64,000 nt of DNA from Actinokineospora diospyrosa (GTDB lineage Bacteria; Actinomycetota; Actinomycetes; Mycobacteriales; Pseudonocardiaceae). This document shows positions 52,814 to 64,000 of this stretch, one piece after another; the stretch's first letter is position 1, and each line of letters opens with the position of its first letter. The notes under the pieces were generated by a model. That model ran no database searches. It saw only the letters and a program-made list of their open reading frames with translations, and was not told the DNA's origin. The stretch lies in NCBI RefSeq assembly GCF_024171925.1, contig NZ_JAMTCO010000001.1, positions 124,001 to 188,000 on the forward strand. Reading direction: 5' to 3'. The position numbers were made by a program, and so were the translations under genes.

Positions 52814-53515
52814 ATGGTGGGCATGGCCCGCCTGAACTTCGCCGAGCTCAACGACACCATCCGCTACACCATGTGGTCGGTCTTCCGGATCGAGCCGGGC
52901 AGGCTGCCCGACGACCGCAGCGCCCCCGCCGCCGAGACCACCGAGTACCTCGATGCCTTGGCGGGCAAGGGGGTCGTGGTCCGCGGTGTGTACGACGTCG
53001 CCGGGTTGCGCGCCGACGCGGACTACATGATCTGGTGGCACGCCGAGGAGATCGAGCAGGTGCAGGCCGCTTACACCGGTTTCCGGCGCACCGCGCTGGG
53101 TCGTGCGTCCACCCCGGTGTGGAGCCAGGTCGCGCTGCACCGGCCTGCGGAGTTCAACCGCAGCCACATCCCGGCGTTCCTCGCCGGCGAGGAGCCGCGC
53201 CGCTTCATCTGCGTGTACCCGTTCGTCCGGTCCTACGAGTGGTACCTGCTGCCCGACGACGAGCGCCGCAAGATGCTGGCCGACCACGGCAAGGAAGCCC
53301 GCGACTACCCGGACGTGCGCGCCAACACCGTCGCCTCGTTCGCCCTCGGCGACTACGAGTGGATCCTCGCTTTCGAGGCCGACGAACTGCACCGCATCGT
53401 CGACCTGATGCGGCACCTGCGCGGCACAGAGGCCCGCCTGCACGTCCGCGAGGAGATCCCGTTCTACACCGGCACCCGGGTGGCGCCCGCCGAGTTGGTG
53501 GCGAACCTGCCGTGA
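52814..53515 (+). CDS. chdC: Coproheme decarboxylase (HemQ/ChdC)
   Basis: A 233-residue chlorite-dismutase-fold enzyme that decarboxylates coproheme to heme b with peroxide. Conserved: [40 protein letters not shown], and the C-terminal [18 protein letters not shown] and EIPFYTGTR. The actinobacterial substrate site is in [23 protein letters not shown] 52814 or inner ATG 52823 is the start. It overlaps the next gene by four bases (GTGA). The ferrochelatase of the pathway is not in the window. Confidence 0.92.
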   Translation: MVGMARLNFAELNDTIRYTMWSVFRIEPGRLPDDRSAPAAETTEYLDALAGKGVVVRGVYDVAGLRADADYMIWWHAEEIEQVQAAYTGFRRTALGRASTPVWSQVALHRPAEFNRSHIPAFLAGEEPRRFICVYPFVRSYEWYLLPDDERRKMLADHGKEARDYPDVRANTVASFALGDYEWILAFEADELHRIVDLMRHLRGTEARLHVREEIPFYTGTRVAPAELVANLP

Positions 53516-54771
53516 GGCTGGTGGGCGACGAGCGGGTGGTCGCGGGGCCGTACCGGGTCGCCCACCTCGCCGCCCGCTGCGTTGGCCTGGTGACCGAAGC
53601 GGCGGGGGAGTTGTCGCGGTCGCGGGGCACTGAGCCGGGCCCGGTGTCGGTCGATGTCCGGCACGCAGCCGAGTCGTTCCGCAGCGAGCGCCACCTGTTG
53701 CTCGACGGCGCCCCGGTGGGGGACCTGTGGGCGCCGCTGTCCGGCGACTACCGGGCGCGGGACGGTTGGGTCCGGTTGCACTGCAACTACCCGCACCACG
53801 AAGCCGCCGTGCGCACTGTCCTGGGCGATGACGTCGCGGCGGCCGTCGCTGCCCGCGACGCGGACGACGTGGTCGAGTCGGTGCTGGCCGCCGGTGGTGC
53901 CGCCGCCGCGCTCCGATCGCCCGCCGCGTGGGCGGATCACCCGCAGGGGCGCGCGGTCGCCGCCCTGCCGGTGGTCACGGTGGAACGGGTTGGTGACGGT
54001 CCGCGCAGGACACTGCCCAGGGCAGACCGGCCACTCGCTGGGGTGCGCGTCCTCGACTTGACCCACGTGATCGCGGGCCCGGTCTGCGGTCGAACCCTGG
54101 CCGCCCACGGCGCCGACGTCCTGCACATCGGCGCGCAACACCTGCCGGTCATGCGGCCGGTGCTAGTGGACACAGGTTTCGGCAAGCGGAGCGCGCGGCT
54201 GGACCTACGCGAGTCCGAGGACTCGGCCCGGCTGCGCGACCTGTGGGCTGACGCTGACGTCATGGTCCAGTCCTATCGACCGGATTCTTTGGCGTCCAAG
54301 GGGTTCGGGCCTTCCGATGCTCCACAAGGGACTGTTCTGGTGACGTTGTCCGCCTATGGTGAGGTTGGTCCTTGGCGGGGTCGGCGAGGGTTCGACAGTC
54401 TGCTGCAATTGGCCACGGGGATCGCCTACCGGGACTCGGACGCGCCAGTTCCCCTACCCGCCCAAGCGTTGGATCACGGCACCGGCTGGCTTGCCGCCCT
54501 CGGCGTGATCACCGCACTGCGTCGACGGGCTGCCGTGGGCGGCACGTGGCACGTTCGTGTTTCGCTTGCCCGCACTGCGCTCTGGCTGGATTCGCTTGGC
54601 CGAGTTGACTCGGTGGAGGATCAGGCGCCGGTTGACGCGTATCTGTCTGAAGTGGATAGTCAACTGGGTCGGGTCCGACATGTGCGGGTGCCGGGTGATC
54701 TCCCCGGTGCTCCGCCGCGCTGGGATCACGGGCCGCATGTCCCGGGCTCCGATCCCGCGACTTGGTGGTAG
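53512..54771 (+). CDS. CaiB/BaiF-type CoA transferase
   Basis: A 419-residue class III CoA transferase. CaiB-like hallmarks: [20 protein letters not shown] (about residue 175), [28 protein letters not shown] and [18 protein letters not shown], then [23 protein letters not shown]-type C-terminal region [16 protein letters not shown]. The N-terminal ~170 residues form a partial, divergent domain ([19 protein letters not shown]). GTG 53512 overlaps chdC by four bases, so it is translated with the heme genes; why is unclear. The substrate is unknown. Confidence 0.82.
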   Translation: MRLVGDERVVAGPYRVAHLAARCVGLVTEAAGELSRSRGTEPGPVSVDVRHAAESFRSERHLLLDGAPVGDLWAPLSGDYRARDGWVRLHCNYPHHEAAVRTVLGDDVAAAVAARDADDVVESVLAAGGAAAALRSPAAWADHPQGRAVAALPVVTVERVGDGPRRTLPRADRPLAGVRVLDLTHVIAGPVCGRTLAAHGADVLHIGAQHLPVMRPVLVDTGFGKRSARLDLRESEDSARLRDLWADADVMVQSYRPDSLASKGFGPSDAPQGTVLVTLSAYGEVGPWRGRRGFDSLLQLATGIAYRDSDAPVPLPAQALDHGTGWLAALGVITALRRRAAVGGTWHVRVSLARTALWLDSLGRVDSVEDQAPVDAYLSEVDSQLGRVRHVRVPGDLPGAPPRWDHGPHVPGSDPATWW

Positions 54772-54798
54772 CTCGTCGACCGGCAGTGACAGGGTGCG

Positions 54799-54829
54799 GC
54801 GGCGGTCCACCGCTGAGGCGGACCGCCGC
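54799..54829. terminator. Bidirectional terminator between CoA transferase and subtilase genes
   Basis: A 10-bp GC stem (54799-54808 with 54820-54829) with an 11-base loop, in the 69-base gap between two convergent stops. Confidence 0.75.
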
Positions 54830-54840
54830 TGCGCGTTGGG

Positions 54841-58020
<3,180 letters not shown>

Positions 58021-58310
58021 GAAAGTACCCCGGTCCGTGATGGGAATGAGGGGACGCACTGAAGGGCCGGAACACCGGCACAGGAGAAATGAATGTCGAA
58101 TGTCTAGCCCCAGTGCCGATGAAGCTATCCAGGCCGCTGTCGCGCCGCAATCCGCCAACTGACTGATTGATTCACGGTGCCCGGAGCGATCCGTTGGCGA
58201 AATCGCCGGTAAAGGCGCCGATTCGCGGTACCGCGAACCTGTCGGGGTCCGGGGCTAGCGTGGCGGGCGTCCGCGACGGCGCGGACGTCAACCACCCCCG
58301 GAGGTATCCC

Positions 58311-59069
58311 ATGGTCACCCGTACGACCGCATGGCCCGCGGGCACGCCCTGCTGGGTCGATCTCGGCACCGACATCGAGCGCGCGAGCGCGTTCTACTCC
58401 GCCCTGTTCGGCTGGCGGGTGGAGCGCGGCCCGGCGGAGTTCGGCGGCTACGCCAACTGCTACGTCGGCGAGCACCCGGTGGCTGGCCTCGGCCCGCTGC
58501 AGGACGGCCAGGTCAGCGCCTGGACCGTCTACCTGTCCACTGAGGACATCGAGGCCGACGCCGCCAAGGTCGTCGCCGCCGGTGGCCAGGTCGTCGTGGC
58601 GCCGATGGCGATCACCGACCGCGGCTCGATGACCGCCGCCGTTGACCCGACCGGGGCGTTCTTCGGCCTGTGGCAGTCGAACCTGCACACCGGCACCAAC
58701 CTCGCGGGCGAGCCCGGCTCCATCACCTGGAGCGACCACCTGAGCACGGATCCCGCGGCGGCGGAAGCGTTCTACGGCGCGGTGGCGGGCCACACCCACC
58801 GCGAGGTCTCGGCCGAACCGCGCTACGCCACGGTGCACCTGGGCGAGCAGGACGAGCCAGTCGCGGGCATCGGTGCCGCCGACGCGGGAACCCCGGCGCA
58901 CTGGACGGTGTACTTCGAGGTGAGCGACGTCGACGTGGCGGTGGCCAAGGTCATCGAACTCGGCGGCACGGTGGAGCAAGAGCTGACCGACACCCCATAC
59001 GGCAGGCAGGCGGTGGTGACCGACGACCAGGGCGCGCGCTTCGTGGTGATCACCTCACCCCGGTCCTGA
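58311..59069 (+). CDS. VOC family protein, two glyoxalase-like domains
   Basis: A 252-residue protein with two tandem ~120-residue VOC (glyoxalase/bleomycin-resistance) domains. Repeat 1: CWVDLGTDIERASAFYSALF, GWRVERGPAEFGGYANCYV; repeat 2: ITWSDHLSTDPAAAEAFYGA, TVYFEVSDVDVAVAKVIELG. Metal and substrate are unknown for this type, which resembles the hydroxylase-associated CFP30B-like proteins of actinobacteria. ATG 58311 has a GGAGGT site. It is divergent from the subtilase. Confidence 0.87.
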   Translation: MVTRTTAWPAGTPCWVDLGTDIERASAFYSALFGWRVERGPAEFGGYANCYVGEHPVAGLGPLQDGQVSAWTVYLSTEDIEADAAKVVAAGGQVVVAPMAITDRGSMTAAVDPTGAFFGLWQSNLHTGTNLAGEPGSITWSDHLSTDPAAAEAFYGAVAGHTHREVSAEPRYATVHLGEQDEPVAGIGAADAGTPAHWTVYFEVSDVDVAVAKVIELGGTVEQELTDTPYGRQAVVTDDQGARFVVITSPRS

Positions 59070-59203
59070 CCAGGGCTTGCCCGGCAGGCGGTGGCCGTCC
59101 CCCCAGTGGCGGCCGTCGTCGACCGGACTCGCCGGGGGCGGGCGGTGGGACCGGGTGCCACCCGAGCGCCACCACCGTCGGCCCAGTGGCGAGGGAGGTA
59201 CCG

Positions 59204-59365
59204 ATGAGCAAGTGGATCGGGTGCCGCGCACCGGTTCCCGGGCGCGAGCGACCCCGAAGACAGGTCGTCTGGTCCATCGCGGCGCTGTGGTCGACACCGC
59301 CGCCCGCCCCCGACCGCGGCCCCGCCGCCCGACTGGTCTGCATCTTCCAGCCCCCGCGCGGCTGA
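59204..59365 (+). CDS. Possible 53-residue protein of unknown function
   Basis: A 53-codon ORF (MSKWIGCRAPVPGRERPRRQ, then a Pro/Ala-rich tail ending FQPPRG). The support is a very good ribosome site, GAGGGAGGT at 59191-59199, four bases before the ATG. There is no recognised family and no conserved neighbour on its strand. It could be a chance ORF in GC-rich DNA. Confidence 0.35.
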   Translation: MSKWIGCRAPVPGRERPRRQVVWSIAALWSTPPPAPDRGPAARLVCIFQPPRG

Positions 59366-59450
59366 CCCGCACCCGACCAGGGCAGGCCGCTTCGTCGATC
59401 GCCTCGTGGTTCGGCAGGGGCTCACACGCGATCCGAAGCGGCAACGCCCG

Positions 59451-59495
59451 GCCTGGTGGCGTCACCTGTCCACCCTTGGAGACGCCACCAGGCCA
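59451..59495 (-). terminator. Terminator of the MNIO unit
   Basis: A perfect 14-bp stem (59451-59464 with 59482-59495) and 17-base loop, about 100 bases beyond the last stop (59595) of the minus-strand MNIO unit. It would also work for the possible small gene on the plus strand. Confidence 0.65.
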
Positions 59496-59594
59496 CCCAA
59501 CCCACCTGTGTGGTCGTCGCGGTACCGCTGCCTCTGTGTGCTTGTTGCTGTACATCTGCTGTTCCTTGGCGGCACCCGCCACCCGGCCTGGGCG

Positions 59595-59933
59595 CTAGCC
59601 CTTGCGGCGCCACCACCGGCGTTCTGGGCGCGGCGGCGTCATGTGGCCGTGTTCGACCGCCCATTCGGCGAACGCCGCCGCATCGTCGCGGAATCGCGAG
59701 CCTGCCTGTCGTGGATTCACGATGGCGTATTCGGCGAACAGTTCAGTGAATCGCTCGCCGAGATTCTCGGCCGTGTCCGGGTCAAGCTGGCTGACAATTC
59801 GACGGCGCTTCGCCAACAATGACGTCGCCTCGACGCGGAGTGCGTCTGGGTCGAACCCGCTGGGCGCTGAGCCGCCCGCGAGCAGGGCGCGCAGCAGTTC
59901 CCCCTGCGCCGCCGCCAGGTCCTCGCGGCTCAC
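59595..59933 (-). CDS. Small protein coupled to the MNIO gene, possible partner
   Basis: A 112-residue soluble protein without a recognised family. It is helical and charged: REDLAAAQGELLRALLAGG, LRVEATSLLAKRRRIVSQLD, ENLGERFTELFAEYAIVN and FAEWAVEHGHMTPPRPERR with a basic C-terminus. No Cys. GTG 59933 overlaps the stop of the DUF692 gene by four bases (GTGA), so the two are made together. MNIO enzymes commonly need a small partner protein that brings the peptide; the size and position of this gene fit that role, but the sequence does not show it. Confidence 0.65.
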   Translation of the reverse strand: MSREDLAAAQGELLRALLAGGSAPSGFDPDALRVEATSLLAKRRRIVSQLDPDTAENLGERFTELFAEYAIVNPRQAGSRFRDDAAAFAEWAVEHGHMTPPRPERRWWRRKG

Positions 59934-60733
59934 CCGGCCACCACCGCGCGGATCGCCGCCAGCTCGTCGGCCAGCACCGCGTCCGACGGGTACCGGTCGT
60001 CGCGCTCCAGCAGCACCCCCGGCGGCCGCACCCGTTCGCACAGCTGCGCCAGCAGGTCCAGCACCCCCTGGGGCACCGCGTGCGCGTGCGTGTCGTGGTA
60101 GACCCCGTCGATCTCCACGCCACCCGCGACGTGGACGTAGGCGAGGCGTTCCAGCGGGAGGCCGTCGAGCAGGTCGACCGGGTCCTCGCCGAGGTTGAGC
60201 GCGTTGGCCCACATGTTCGCCACGTCCAGCAGCAGCAGGCAGTCGGTGCGCTCGACGAGCTCGGTGAGGAACTGGGCCTCGGTCAGCTCCGCGTCCGGCC
60301 AGCGCAGCAGCGCCGCGATGTTCTCCAGCGCCAGCGGCCTGCCCAGGATCGACCTGGCCTGGTTCACGTTGGCCACCAGCACGTCCAGCGCCGCGCGGGT
60401 GCGCGGCACCGGCATCAGGTGCCCCGAGTCGAGCCCCCCGGCCCGCACGAAGCACACGTGGTCGCTCACCAGCGGCGCGTCGAGCAGCTCGCCCACCGCG
60501 CCGAGGTGCTCGACCCGGGCGGTGTCCAGCGGCTCGGCGCCGCCCAGCGACAAGGAGACGGCATGGGGGAGCACCGGGAGCCCCCGTTCGCGCAACACGC
60601 GCAGCGACTCCGGCAGGTGGTCGCGGTGCACGTTCTCCGCCACCACCTCGACGAAATCGACCCCCTGCATCCGCTCGACGGTCAGATCGATCTCCAACCG
60701 CCACCCGATGCCCACTCCCAGGTGCTCACCCAT
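59930..60733 (-). CDS. DUF692 family multinuclear non-heme iron oxidative enzyme (MNIO)
   Basis: A 267-residue TIM-barrel protein of the DUF692/MNIO family. Ligand positions of the iron site are all present: His57 (LPHAVSLSLGG), Asp91-His92 (SDHVCF), Glu137 (LALENIA), Asp170/Asn173 (LLLDVANMWAN), His201 (YVHVAGG), Asp214 and His216 (YHDTHAHAVP) and Glu243. Known members modify Cys or other residues of ribosomal peptides (methanobactin, TglH, ChrH types) using iron and oxygen. ATG 60733 has a GGGGGAGG site. It lies 49 bases after a Cys/Gly-tailed membrane protein, the probable substrate. Confidence 0.88.
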   Translation of the reverse strand: MGEHLGVGIGWRLEIDLTVERMQGVDFVEVVAENVHRDHLPESLRVLRERGLPVLPHAVSLSLGGAEPLDTARVEHLGAVGELLDAPLVSDHVCFVRAGGLDSGHLMPVPRTRAALDVLVANVNQARSILGRPLALENIAALLRWPDAELTEAQFLTELVERTDCLLLLDVANMWANALNLGEDPVDLLDGLPLERLAYVHVAGGVEIDGVYHDTHAHAVPQGVLDLLAQLCERVRPPGVLLERDDRYPSDAVLADELAAIRAVVAG

Positions 60734-60782
60734 GCCGTCATCCTCCCCCTTCGTCCCCCAGTTCTCCCCACCCCCGGGGCGC

Positions 60783-61688
60783 TCAGCTCCCGCCACCACC
60801 CCCGCAGCCCCCGCCGCCACCGCAACTGCTGCCCCCGCCACAACTGCTGCCACCCCCGCAGCTGCTGCCACCGAAGTCACCACCCCCGCACCCCGCCGCG
60901 TAGCCCGAGCCGCTCGAGGTCGCGTGCAGTCCCGAGCGCACCCGCCGCCGGGTCCGCGAGCGCGGCGGCGGCACCTCGGCCGTGACGTCCGGGAAGTCCG
61001 GGTGACCCGCCAGGCCCTGCCGCGCGGTCGTCGAGGCGGTGTCGGACGCCGTCGACCGCTGGAACTCCAGCAGCGCCTTGTCGCCCGCGTACGTCCGCAC
61101 CGGGATCGGCCGGGTCCCGATCAGCGCGGTCAGCCCGATCACGCCGATCACCGACACGGTGAGCCAGCCGGTGTCGTCGTTGGTCCGCAGCTCCAGCAGC
61201 CAGCGCAGGACGCCCACCGCGGCGAGCACCGCCATCGGCAGCGCCGAGAGCCGCGCCCACCGGCGCCGCCGCGCTACCAGCACCCCCTGGCGGACCATCG
61301 CCGCGGCGACTTCCGCCACCGCTTTGCTCGACACGACCTCGTCGACCACGAGCGCGACCGAGCGCGCTCGGCGCCTGCCGACCGCCGCGGCCACCGCCCG
61401 GTCCACCGCGTCGCCCCCCGGCCGGACCCCCTCGACCGCCTGCAGCTGGCCCTCGCGGCTGACCCGCAGCACGCCCCGGTCGACCAGCCGGGCGATGGAC
61501 AGCTCCACCGCCCGCCGGGGGCCGCCCACGAGGTAGGCGAGTTCGCCCAGCTCGAGCTCGGCTACCTCGACCGCCCGCCCGGTCCGCGCCATGATCCGCG
61601 CCGCCGACGCGAGAAGTACCGCGAACAGCACGCCGACCAGGTACACCCGCAGGAAGTCAGGTCCTGTGACACCCCATGGTTGATCCAT
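60783..61688 (-). CDS. TIGR04222-type membrane protein with Cys/Gly-repeat tail
   Basis: A 301-residue membrane protein. One helix at ~12-32, a cytoplasmic region (about 33-145), two more helices (~147-167 and ~174-195), then a linker and a C-terminal tail from ~255: Cys267, Cys277, Cys283, Cys289 and Cys295 in SSCGGG-type repeats ending GGGGGS, with exact six-residue spacing for the last four. The front matches the TIGR04222 domain, whose members often carry low-complexity Cys/Gly tails. The cotranscribed MNIO gene suggests the tail Cys are modified. ATG 61688. Confidence 0.85.
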   Translation of the reverse strand: MDQPWGVTGPDFLRVYLVGVLFAVLLASAARIMARTGRAVEVAELELGELAYLVGGPRRAVELSIARLVDRGVLRVSREGQLQAVEGVRPGGDAVDRAVAAAVGRRRARSVALVVDEVVSSKAVAEVAAAMVRQGVLVARRRRWARLSALPMAVLAAVGVLRWLLELRTNDDTGWLTVSVIGVIGLTALIGTRPIPVRTYAGDKALLEFQRSTASDTASTTARQGLAGHPDFPDVTAEVPPPRSRTRRRVRSGLHATSSGSGYAAGCGGGDFGGSSCGGGSSCGGGSSCGGGGGCGGGGGS

Positions 61689-61885
61689 CGCTCCCCCTAC
61701 CCCCGGGGGGAACCGCCCGTGACCGCTCCCGCGGGCGGATTCCCTCCTGTGCCACCGGTTTCTCGTCCCGGCTGGCGACCATGCTCCGCGCGGTGTGACC
61801 GGCGGCACAAGCGTGCTTGAGCAAGATTTAGGGGTACCGAGGGCGGGATTTAGGCTTCTTGACCTCGCCTTAAGGTGTTTCGCCG

Positions 61886-62320
61886 CTAAGACGCCTGATC
61901 CGGCACCAGCGTCAGCGACACCGAGTTGATGCAGTAGCGCTGGTCGGTCGGCGTCGGGTAGCCCTCGCCCTCGAAGACGTGGCCCAGGTGGCTGTGGCAG
62001 CTCGCGCACAGCACCTCGGTGCGGACCATGCCGTGCGCGCGGTCCTCGCGCAGCACCACGCTCTCCCCGGCCAGCGGCGAGAAGAACGACGGCCACCCGC
62101 AGTGCGACTCGAACTTGGTGTCGCTGCGGAACAGCTCGGCCCCGCAGGCCCGGCACCGGTAGACGCCGGTGGTCTTGGTGTCGGTGTACTCACCGGTCCA
62201 CGCCGGTTCGGTGCCCGCTTGGCGCAGGACCGCGAACTCCTTGGCGTCGAGCTGCGCGCGCCACTCCTGCTCGGACTTGACCACGCGCGGGGTCGCGCCG
62301 ACCACCGGTTCCATCGCCAC
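61886..62320 (-). CDS. msrB: Peptide-methionine (R)-S-oxide reductase
   Basis: A 144-residue repair enzyme reducing methionine-R-sulfoxide in proteins. The zinc CxxC pairs (CRACGAELF and CASCHSHLGH) and the catalytic Cys in QRYCINSVSL are visible; CGWPSFFSP is the active-site loop. GTG 62320 has a GAGGA ribosome site nine bases upstream; GTG 62329 and ATG 62314 are alternatives. In M. tuberculosis the homologue is Rv2674. It lies between the TIGR04222 gene and hisS. Confidence 0.9.
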   Translation of the reverse strand: MAMEPVVGATPRVVKSEQEWRAQLDAKEFAVLRQAGTEPAWTGEYTDTKTTGVYRCRACGAELFRSDTKFESHCGWPSFFSPLAGESVVLREDRAHGMVRTEVLCASCHSHLGHVFEGEGYPTPTDQRYCINSVSLTLVPDQAS

Positions 62321-62386
62321 GTGCCGCACTCCTCAGTTCTCGACTCGGTCTTCGACAGGCCTCGACCCGGGTCGCCCGGCGCCGGA

Positions 62387-62737
62387 CTAGCCGAAGAGCA
62401 CGCTCACGATGAACACCAGCGCGTCCCACGCGGCGACCACCACTCCCAACAAGATGAGCGTCGCGAGTATGCCCGCGGTCAGCCGGTAGTGGCCACCGAG
62501 CCGGTTCGCCGACTCGGCGAAGTCGCGCACCCCGCCCAGGTAGCCCTCGACGGTGTAGCTGGGGCGGACCTGCTCGACCCGGTCCAGGTGCTCGGCGAAG
62601 GCCCGCGCCTCCGGGTCGGCGGGGTCCAGCCCGATCAGGTCGTCGGTGAACCGGTCCTCGCGCGAGCGCCCGCACGCGCCCCCCGGCTCCTCGCCGCCGG
62701 ACTCGCCGCGGTCCCCGAACGCTCCAGTGACGCCCAT
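62387..62737 (-). CDS. Small membrane protein of unknown function
   Basis: A 116-residue protein with a soluble N-terminal ~80 residues (GGEEPGGACGRSREDRFTDD, PADPEARAFAEHLDRVEQVR, SYTVEGYLGGVRDFAESANR) and one C-terminal helix (TAGILATLILLGVVVAAWDA to VSVLFG). I do not recognise the family. ATG 62737, 35 bases after hisS on the same strand, so it may be cotranscribed with hisS. Confidence 0.65.
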   Translation of the reverse strand: MGVTGAFGDRGESGGEEPGGACGRSREDRFTDDLIGLDPADPEARAFAEHLDRVEQVRPSYTVEGYLGGVRDFAESANRLGGHYRLTAGILATLILLGVVVAAWDALVFIVSVLFG

Positions 62738-62772
62738 GGCTCAACGGTAACCCGGAGGTCCAGTGACCTGGC

Positions 62773-64000
62773 TTACCTCTCGCTGAGCGGACGCTCCTCG
62801 CCGGGGCCGTCGGCGTCCTTGAGGTGCACGATCGAGGTGAAGCCCCAGTCCTGCAGCTTGCCCAGCTGCGCGCCGAACTTGCCGCGCCTGCGCACCGGCG
62901 ACACCGTGCGCCCGTCGCGGCGCAGCTCGCGCGCGGTGCCGGTGACCACGCTCAGCGGCACGTCGGCCTCGTAGAGCACCGCGACCGCGGCCCGGGTGTC
63001 GGCGCCCTCGATCAGGTCCACGATCCGCTCGAAGCCGATGGAGAACCCGCACGCGGGCACGTCACGGCCCAGGGACCGGCCGATGAGCTTGTCGTAGCGC
63101 CCGCCGCCCGCGATGGAGCTGGAGCTGGCCGGGTGCGTGATCTCGAAGATCTGGCCGGTGTAGTAACCCATGCCCCGCACCAGAGTCGGGTCGAACTCCC
63201 ACTGAAGGCTGCCGAGGGCTGATAGCGCTGTCGCGGTCTCGGTGAGGTCGCCGAGGACCTCTTCGGGAAGACCCGGGACGGCGTCAGCCAAACGCTTGCC
63301 CAACGTTGCTGGATCGCCGCCCTGCAAGCCGGTGATGCTCTCCTGCAAGCGGTCGATCGCCGCGTCGTCGAGCCCCCGGCTCGGCAGCTCGGCGCGCACG
63401 CCGTCCCAGCCGATCTTGTCGAGCTTGTCGAGGGTGATGAACAGCCCGGTCCACGCCTCTTCCGGTAGACCCGCCGAGGCCGCGAGAGCGGAGAGGAACC
63501 GCCGGTCCGACACGCGCACGGTCGCACCGCTAAGACCCGCGGCGGCCAGTGCCTCCGTGGTCGCCTCGATCAGCTCCACCTCGGCCAGCACGCTCTCTTC
63601 GCCGAGCATGTCGATGTCGCACTGGTAGAACTGCCGGTAGCGGCCCTTCTGCGGGCGCTCAGCACGCCAGACGGGGCCGAACTGGAAAGACCGGAACGGC
63701 TGCGGCAGGGTCGCCTGGTTCGCGCCGTAGAAGCGGGTAAGAGGAACGGTCAGGTCGTAGCGCAGCCCCAGGTCGACCAGGTCGGACAGCGACGTCTCGG
63801 TGGCGACGACCTCGTCAAGACCCCGGCGCAACACCCGGTAGATCAGCTTCTCGTTCTCCCCGCCCTGACCACCGGTGAGCCGCTCGATGTTCTCCAGGGC
63901 GGGCGTCTCGATGCGCTGGTAGCCGTACCGGTGGTAGACCTCGGTGATCTTCGCCAGCACGTGATCGCGCACGGCGACGGTCGCGGGCAGCAGGTCACGG
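62773..64000 (-). CDS. hisS: Histidyl-tRNA synthetase (N-terminus outside window)
   Basis: The C-terminal ~409 residues of the class II synthetase that charges tRNA-His. Motif 2 is in WRAERPQKGRYRQFYQCDID, the His-specific SIAGGGRYDKLIGR and the catalytic motif 3 region GFSIGFERIVDLI are present, and the C-terminal anticodon-binding domain closes. The frame continues without a stop to the window end (RDLLPATVAVRDHVLAKITE), which is a conserved part near the N-terminus, so only about 20 residues are missing. Confidence 0.95.
   Translation of the reverse strand, partial: RDLLPATVAVRDHVLAKITEVYHRYGYQRIETPALENIERLTGGQGGENEKLIYRVLRRGLDEVVATETSLSDLVDLGLRYDLTVPLTRFYGANQATLPQPFRSFQFGPVWRAERPQKGRYRQFYQCDIDMLGEESVLAEVELIEATTEALAAAGLSGATVRVSDRRFLSALAASAGLPEEAWTGLFITLDKLDKIGWDGVRAELPSRGLDDAAIDRLQESITGLQGGDPATLGKRLADAVPGLPEEVLGDLTETATALSALGSLQWEFDPTLVRGMGYYTGQIFEITHPASSSSIAGGGRYDKLIGRSLGRDVPACGFSIGFERIVDLIEGADTRAAVAVLYEADVPLSVVTGTARELRRDGRTVSPVRRRGKFGAQLGKLQDWGFTSIVHLKDADGPGEERPLSER

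Larger units (their letters stand above)
59070..59594. other. Gap between VOC gene and the MNIO unit
   Basis: A 525-base stretch. It holds a possible small gene at 59204-59365 and a strong hairpin at 59451-59495. Otherwise I see nothing. Confidence 0.45.

Overview
The window is high-GC chromosomal DNA with many GTG starts, short intergenic gaps and 1- or 4-base stop/start overlaps. Gene content points to an actinobacterium, most likely a member of the Pseudonocardiales. The strongest argument is gene order, compared from memory with Mycobacterium tuberculosis: sigA, ppgK, an inositol monophosphatase, cei, DUF4193, DUF3093, dut, DUF3710, an alpha/beta hydrolase, an OB-fold protein, DUF3159, two TrkA proteins, an APC permease, a TrmA-like methyltransferase, dxs, RNase D, DUF3000, hemE, cgoX and chdC follow the order of the Rv2703 to Rv2676c region. 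No rRNA, tRNA, transposase, integrase or CRISPR array was seen.

Layout. 1-7700: the end of an RND pump gene, DUF3039, a Spo0M-like gene and a xylose-type ABC importer (binding protein, ATPase, permease) with a ROK regulator. 6.9-12.3 kb: two copies of a composite non-coding repeat (minisatellite, long hairpin, module carrying TGTGGA DnaA-box-like sites) flank a block of DUF7455, sigA, ppgK and the inositol phosphatase. 12.3-26.2 kb: the conserved backbone from cei to dxs, interrupted by two small secreted paralogues with a decayed third copy and by a YezG-like protein. 26.3-39.3 kb: an accessory insert between dxs and RNase D. It holds a two-repeat protein of unknown function, a class II aldolase, a two-component system, an overlapping four-gene unit (DUF72, STAND ATPase with propeller-like C-terminus, DUF72, HNH nuclease), fadBA, and a TetR gene facing a deazaflavin-type oxidoreductase across an array of six operator-like palindromes. 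39.4-54.8 kb: RNase D, a LuxR-type response regulator, a dipeptidase, a secreted M14 carboxypeptidase, a repeat-filled kilobase, an immunity-like protein, a fasciclin lipoprotein next to a DipZ-like thiol-redox protein, then DUF3000 and the coproporphyrin-dependent heme genes hemE, cgoX and chdC, with a CoA transferase coupled to chdC. 54.8-64.0 kb: a secreted subtilase, a VOC protein, a three-gene unit of a Cys/Gly-tailed membrane protein, a DUF692 multinuclear iron enzyme (MNIO) and a small protein, then msrB, a small membrane protein and the 3' part of hisS.

Most promising for new biology: (1) the STAND ATPase unit, because the ATPase has no N-terminal effector domain and is coupled to separate HNH and DUF72 genes, which suggests a defence system with effectors in trans; (2) the MNIO unit, whose membrane protein ends in Cys-containing repeats at exact six-residue spacing, which suggests a membrane-anchored modified substrate; (3) the composite repeat with base-pair covariation between its two hairpins and recurrent 19-bp-spaced DnaA-box-like pairs; (4) the six-site operator array at 19-bp spacing. 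These functional readings are inference; the sequence structures themselves are visible.
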